This document shows, piece by piece, positions 34,137-37,154 of a stretch of DNA of 37,154 nt. Within the stretch, counting starts at the first letter, position 1, and each line of letters starts with the position of its first letter. A program made the translations under genes and the position numbers. The stretch lies in NCBI GenBank assembly GCA_018818835.1, contig JAHIRD010000111.1, positions 1-37,154 on the forward strand, given 5' to 3'. A model generated the notes under the pieces. The model saw only the letters and a list, made by a program, of their open reading frames with translations, had not been told where the DNA came from and did not search any database. The stretch comes from Pseudomonadota bacterium. Lineage in GTDB: Bacteria; Desulfobacterota; Desulfobacteria; Desulfobacterales; Desulfolunaceae.

Positions 34137-35906
34137 ATGAAACCAAATCATAAAACATTTTTTTCCGGCCAAAAAATTCCCTTAAGAATAAAGGTTTTCC
34201 CCTTTTTGAAGTGGGGGAAAACCATTGATCGACGCTCCCTTGGGGCTGATCTTTTAGCGGGTTTGACCGGAGCCTTTATTGTTCTGCCCCAGGGGGTGGC
34301 CTTTGCCATGATTGCAGGGCTGCCTTCGGAATACGGACTGTACACAGCCATTGTTCCCCCCATTGTGGCGGCCCTTTTCGGATCATCCATGCATCTGATT
34401 TCAGGGCCCACCACTGCCATATCCATCGTTGTTTTTTCCACCTTAAGCCCCCTTGTTGAGCCCGGAACGACGGATTATATCCGTATGGCCCTGACCCTTG
34501 CTTTTATGGCGGGTGTTTTTCAATTGGCCTTTGGTCTTGCACGGTTGGGGACCGTGATAAATTTTGTCTCCCATTCCGTGATCGTCGGATTTACTGCCGG
34601 GGCCGCTTGTCTGATAAGCACAGGTCAACTCAAGCATGCCCTGGGTATCGCCATACCCAACGGAGCATCATTTATGACCAGTTGGGCGACGCTTTTAACG
34701 TCAACGACCCAGATCAATGGTTATGAACTGACAGTGGCCGGGGTCACCCTTGTCTGTGCCGCGATTTTAAAGACAATTCGCCCACGATGGCCCGGTCTTT
34801 TGATGGCTCTGGTCATCGGCTCTGTGCTGAGCTATACCATGGATGGACAAGATCATGGGGTTAAGCTCCTGGGAAGTTTATCCGGACAACTGCCTCCCTT
34901 ATCCTCACCTGACTTTACCTTGGACACCTTACGTATCCTGGCCCCCGGTGCCTTGGCCATTGCCATGCTCGGTTTGATTGAAGCCTTATCCATTGCCCGA
35001 TCAATCACGGTTTTCTCAAAACAGCACATCAACGGAAATCAGGAATTTATCGGCCAGGGTTTGTCCAATATTGCCGGGAGTTTTTTTTCAAGTTATGCCA
35101 GTTCAGGATCGTTCACCCGTTCCAGCGTGAATTTTGAATCGGGCGCTGTCACCCCCCTTGCCAGCATATTTTCAGCCATATTTCTGTCAGCCATTGTCAT
35201 TCTTATCGCTCCGCTGACAGCATGGCTTCCTCTTTCTGCCATGGGAGGAATGATTATTGTGGTTGCGGTTAAGCTGATTGATATTCCCCATATCAGAGAG
35301 ATCCTGAAAGTCAGCAGAACCGATTCCATTGTTTTACTGGTCACATTTCTGGGTACCTTGCTTTTTGAACTTGAATTTGCGATCTATACCGGTGTTTTAT
35401 TATCCCTTGCCATTTATATGACACGGCGGTCCCATCCCCAGGTTTCAGCCATGGCCCCGGACCCCACAGATGAACGCCGAAGGCTCAGGGATCTGGATGG
35501 AACTGAACGTGAGGAGTGTCCCCAGCTTAAAATTATTCGGATCAACGGGTCCTTGTTTTTCGGCGCTGCAAGCCATGTTTCCGAAATCATGGAGGAGATG
35601 GATGAGGATTCACCCCGGCATGTTCTAATCATCGGCTGTGGCATCAATTTTATCGATATTTCCGGGGCCATGATGCTGATCCAGGAAGCACGACGACGTT
35701 TAAAAATACATAAAATCATCTATTTGTGCCGGATCAATCGGGATGTGGAACACTTTTTAAACCAGTGCGGTTTTCAAAATGATCTTCCTGATTCATCCAT
35801 TTTCCCCACGGAATATGAAGCCATATCAACGATCTTCTCTCGCCTTGATTCAAACATATGCCGCTCGTGCACGGCACGCATTTTTATGGAATGCCCCAGA
35901 GCTTAG
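34137..35906 (+). CDS. SulP-family anion transporter with STAS domain
   Basis: The 589-residue protein has about 12-14 transmembrane helices (residues ~30-430). The SLC26/SulP signature LPQGVAFAMIAGLPSEYGLY lies near residue 51. A C-terminal STAS domain (about 465-565) includes VLIIGCGINFIDISGAMML; the residue before the conserved Asp-Ile-Ser is Ile. After the STAS domain a short tail carries CRSCTARIFMECP. SulP proteins move sulfate, bicarbonate or other anions, and in a sulfate reducer sulfate uptake is attractive but unproven. The start ATG has only a weak GGA upstream. An intergenic repeat-like stretch lies before it. Confidence 0.92.
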   Translation: MKPNHKTFFSGQKIPLRIKVFPFLKWGKTIDRRSLGADLLAGLTGAFIVLPQGVAFAMIAGLPSEYGLYTAIVPPIVAALFGSSMHLISGPTTAISIVVFSTLSPLVEPGTTDYIRMALTLAFMAGVFQLAFGLARLGTVINFVSHSVIVGFTAGAACLISTGQLKHALGIAIPNGASFMTSWATLLTSTTQINGYELTVAGVTLVCAAILKTIRPRWPGLLMALVIGSVLSYTMDGQDHGVKLLGSLSGQLPPLSSPDFTLDTLRILAPGALAIAMLGLIEALSIARSITVFSKQHINGNQEFIGQGLSNIAGSFFSSYASSGSFTRSSVNFESGAVTPLASIFSAIFLSAIVILIAPLTAWLPLSAMGGMIIVVAVKLIDIPHIREILKVSRTDSIVLLVTFLGTLLFELEFAIYTGVLLSLAIYMTRRSHPQVSAMAPDPTDERRRLRDLDGTEREECPQLKIIRINGSLFFGAASHVSEIMEEMDEDSPRHVLIIGCGINFIDISGAMMLIQEARRRLKIHKIIYLCRINRDVEHFLNQCGFQNDLPDSSIFPTEYEAISTIFSRLDSNICRSCTARIFMECPRA

Positions 35907-35978
35907 ATGCTCAGAAACGATTTACACTGTTGGAAATCCATGTAAGATATAAATAACATGTAGAACTTTTTCATCCCC

Positions 35979-36004
35979 CCTCTGCGTCCTTTTGCGCCTC
36001 TGCG
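35979..36004. repeat. Dispersed CCTCTGCGTCC...GCGCCTCTGCG repeat, copy 2
   Basis: It matches 565-589 except for one inserted T. Confidence 0.6.
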
Positions 36005-36123
36005 GGAGAAAAAAATACACCGAACTCGTTCTGGAACCTGGGGTGAATTTTTTATCAAAGTATCCAACAAAGCTGTTGGCGATCCAAAAATAGTCGTACG
36101 CGTACTCAGTCCCGAAAGGGCGG

Positions 36124-36216
36124 TTCTCGTAAGCGTACTCGAAAAGGTTCAAGATATTCGACCATGAAAAACGTGATGTATACCGTGTCGGCATGACTCG
36201 AGTACGCATACGAGAA
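36124..36216. repeat. 18-bp inverted repeat of GTACTCG-type units
   Basis: TTCTCGTAAGCGTACTCG (36124-36141) pairs with CGAGTACGCATACGAGAA (36199-36216) with one mismatch across a 57-nt spacer. Additional GTACTC/GAGTAC units lie nearby. Confidence 0.65.
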
Positions 36217-36428
36217 CGAGTACGAATAATTCGGAAGTACGTCGACAACAAACTGCTGGAGGCGACGCGTAAAACTGTGCGCTTCAGCTTGGCGTCCTGC
36301 TTCAACTAATGAATTCATTGAAAAGTAAACAAAAGGATGATCAAGGTTGTCCAAAATGCAAATGATGAAGTCGGCTCTATGGACCTTCTGGTTGCACGAA
36401 TGAGATTGATTTTGAAACGTCGTTTAAA

Positions 36429-36803
36429 TCAATCTGATGTGTAGAATATGCCGGGTATCCAGCTTTTCTTTATCCTGATGGTCTTCGTAAAATCGACACT
36501 GTCATCAGTAACAAACTTTAAAACAGTAAAACCAATCCGAATTAGATCTGAATTTTCCAACCATTTTTTATCAATTTTTAAATTATTGACATATGTATGG
36601 TTTGTACTTTCAAGGTCACGAATTCTGTATTCGAATGTATCGCCGATTATGACTTTTTCAATCACGGCATGTTTGCCACTCACAGACTGTTCATTCAAAA
36701 AAATATCATTATCGACAGAACGCCCTATGTGGATGATATCTTTCTCTATTTGATAATTCTGAACCGAAACGCCGTTGACCATATGACATAAGATTGCTGG
36801 CAT
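36429..36803 (-). CDS. FHA-domain protein
   Basis: The 124-residue protein is essentially one forkhead-associated domain. Phosphothreonine-binding residues lie in IHIGRSVDNDIFL (Gly-Arg), VSGKHAVIE (Ser-x-x-His) and LESTNHTYVN (the canonical Asn-Gly is Asn-His here). A short basic tail follows. It should recognise a phosphoprotein, but no Ser/Thr kinase is adjacent. GGA lies about 10 nt before the ATG. The Gly of the usual NGT motif is replaced by His, so binding may be altered. Confidence 0.85.
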   Translation of the reverse strand: MPAILCHMVNGVSVQNYQIEKDIIHIGRSVDNDIFLNEQSVSGKHAVIEKVIIGDTFEYRIRDLESTNHTYVNNLKIDKKWLENSDLIRIGFTVLKFVTDDSVDFTKTIRIKKSWIPGIFYTSD

Positions 36804-36918
36804 TGATTTTTTCCTTTTTGTCTGTTTTAGAATCTAACTTAATATCAGGTTTTATTAATTTATCATATGCCGATGCAGAGGACAAGACTCTCTCAGCTTC
36901 GATATGGAATTGATTCAT
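36709..36918 (-). CDS. Possible small upstream ORF overlapping the FHA gene
   Basis: This is a 69-codon open frame starting at an ATG (36916-36918). Its first ~45 residues (NQFHIEAERVLSSASAYDKL...) have ordinary composition. Its last third reads through the start of the FHA gene in another frame. No family is recognised and the ribosome-binding site is weak. It may be a truncated upstream gene or a leader. Confidence 0.25.
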   Translation of the reverse strand: MNQFHIEAERVLSSASAYDKLIKPDIKLDSKTDKKEKINASNLMSYGQRRFGSELSNRERYHPHRAFCR

Positions 36919-36960
36919 AAGCCATCTTTCGACTTTTTACGAGTTCATTAAAATTCAAGT

Positions 36961-37012
36961 AAACCGGGGACTAAACCGGGGACAGGCCAAGACTAAACCG
37001 GGGACAGGCCAA
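36961..37012. repeat. REP-like repeat units (CCGGGGACAGGCCAA)
   Basis: ACTAAACCGGGGACAGGCCAA occurs twice with a 22-bp period (36970-36990 and 36992-37012), preceded by AACCGGGG. It is the inverted counterpart of the repeats at 309-382. Confidence 0.75.
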
Positions 37013-37014
37013 TT

Positions 37015-37154
37015 GTGCGGCCGGGCAAGGTCGTGTAATCGAGCGGGTGAGAATCCCGTCCCGGAAGGAAGGCCATCCACCGGGTAGCGAGTCTTTGGAG
37101 GCGATGTGGTAACACAGCGCTTTAAGCGTAGGACAGCGAGCAGATAGGCCGTAA
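37015..37154 (+). ncRNA. Probable 5' end of a group II intron (partial)
   Basis: From GTGCGG at 37015 the sequence runs as a structured, non-coding GC-rich stretch. It includes GAGCGGGTGAGAATCCCGTC, GGTAACACAGCGCTTTAAGC and AGCAGATAGGCCGTAA, and resembles domain I of bacterial group II introns, which begin GTGYG. The window ends before any reverse transcriptase ORF or domains V/VI. Recognition is by resemblance only. Confidence 0.45.

Larger units (their letters stand above)
35907..36428. other. Intergenic region with dispersed repeats
   Basis: No gene can be supported. It contains the second CCTCTGCGTCC element (35979-36004) and an 18-bp near-perfect inverted repeat (36124-36141 with 36199-36216) made of GTACTCG-type units. 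Confidence 0.5.

Noticed and set aside
35922-36354. Two overlapping minus-strand ORFs
   Set aside because: Composition is driven by GTACTCG-type repeats and the CCTCTGCG element; no domain or ribosome-binding site.

Overview
The window looks like chromosomal DNA of an anaerobic Desulfobacterota (delta-proteobacterial) bacterium, most likely a Desulfobacteraceae-type sulfate reducer. I infer this from the hgcAB mercury-methylation pair, ferredoxin-like proteins, a sensor kinase whose PAS domain carries Cys clusters, a response regulator with a CxxC...CxxC tail, an FmdB zinc ribbon, and many short intergenic repeats. No rRNA, tRNA or CRISPR array was seen. No species can be named from sequence alone.

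Layout. (1) 1-660: the 5' part of a REP-associated (RAYT, HUH-type) transposase and its REP-like repeats. (2) 658-5800: a dCache histidine kinase and response regulator, a small zinc-finger protein, a PIN-PhoH ATPase and an FmdB zinc ribbon. (3) 5858-10059, all on the minus strand: arsR-type regulator, hgcA and hgcB form a three-gene operon for mercury methylation. It has a readable sigma70-like promoter, and a dyad lies across its -10. Two related TetR regulators flank the operon. The downstream one is intact, has its own palindrome-bearing promoter and sits with a 4Fe-4S protein. The upstream one is decayed. (4) 10419-15608: a voltage-gated-type K+ channel, a cNMP-GAF-GAF-PAS class III nucleotide cyclase resembling Anabaena CyaB1, and a membrane SpoIIE-type phosphatase. 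(5) 15647-16738: a radical SAM protein divergent from the next block. (6) 17195-29778, plus strand: a tightly packed cluster made of a large secreted beta-helix/PKD-like protein, a small secreted beta-rich protein, a TolC-type outer-membrane channel, a HlyD-type adaptor, a second membrane adaptor with cytoplasmic GAF-like regions, an M50 (site-2-type) metalloprotease with a PqqD-like N-terminus and an adaptor-like C-terminus, and a shortened SecA paralogue. (7) 29779-36803: a repeat-rich intergenic zone, a Ser-rich small protein, an SDR oxidoreductase, a soluble PAS histidine kinase, a LURP-one/scramblase-like protein, a SulP anion transporter and an FHA protein. (8) The right end carries the same REP-like repeats as the left end in inverted orientation, abutting what looks like the 5' end of a group II intron.

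Two systems stand out. The arsR-hgcAB operon predicts a mercury methylator, with an unusual Cys-rich N-terminal extension on HgcA. The SecA/M50/HlyD/TolC cluster contains an outer-membrane channel, two adaptors, a membrane protease and a SecA-type ATPase, but no ABC or MFS pump. It could be an undescribed envelope-spanning export or maturation system for the large surface protein encoded at its head. That functional reading is inference; gene order, motifs and overlaps are read directly from the sequence.
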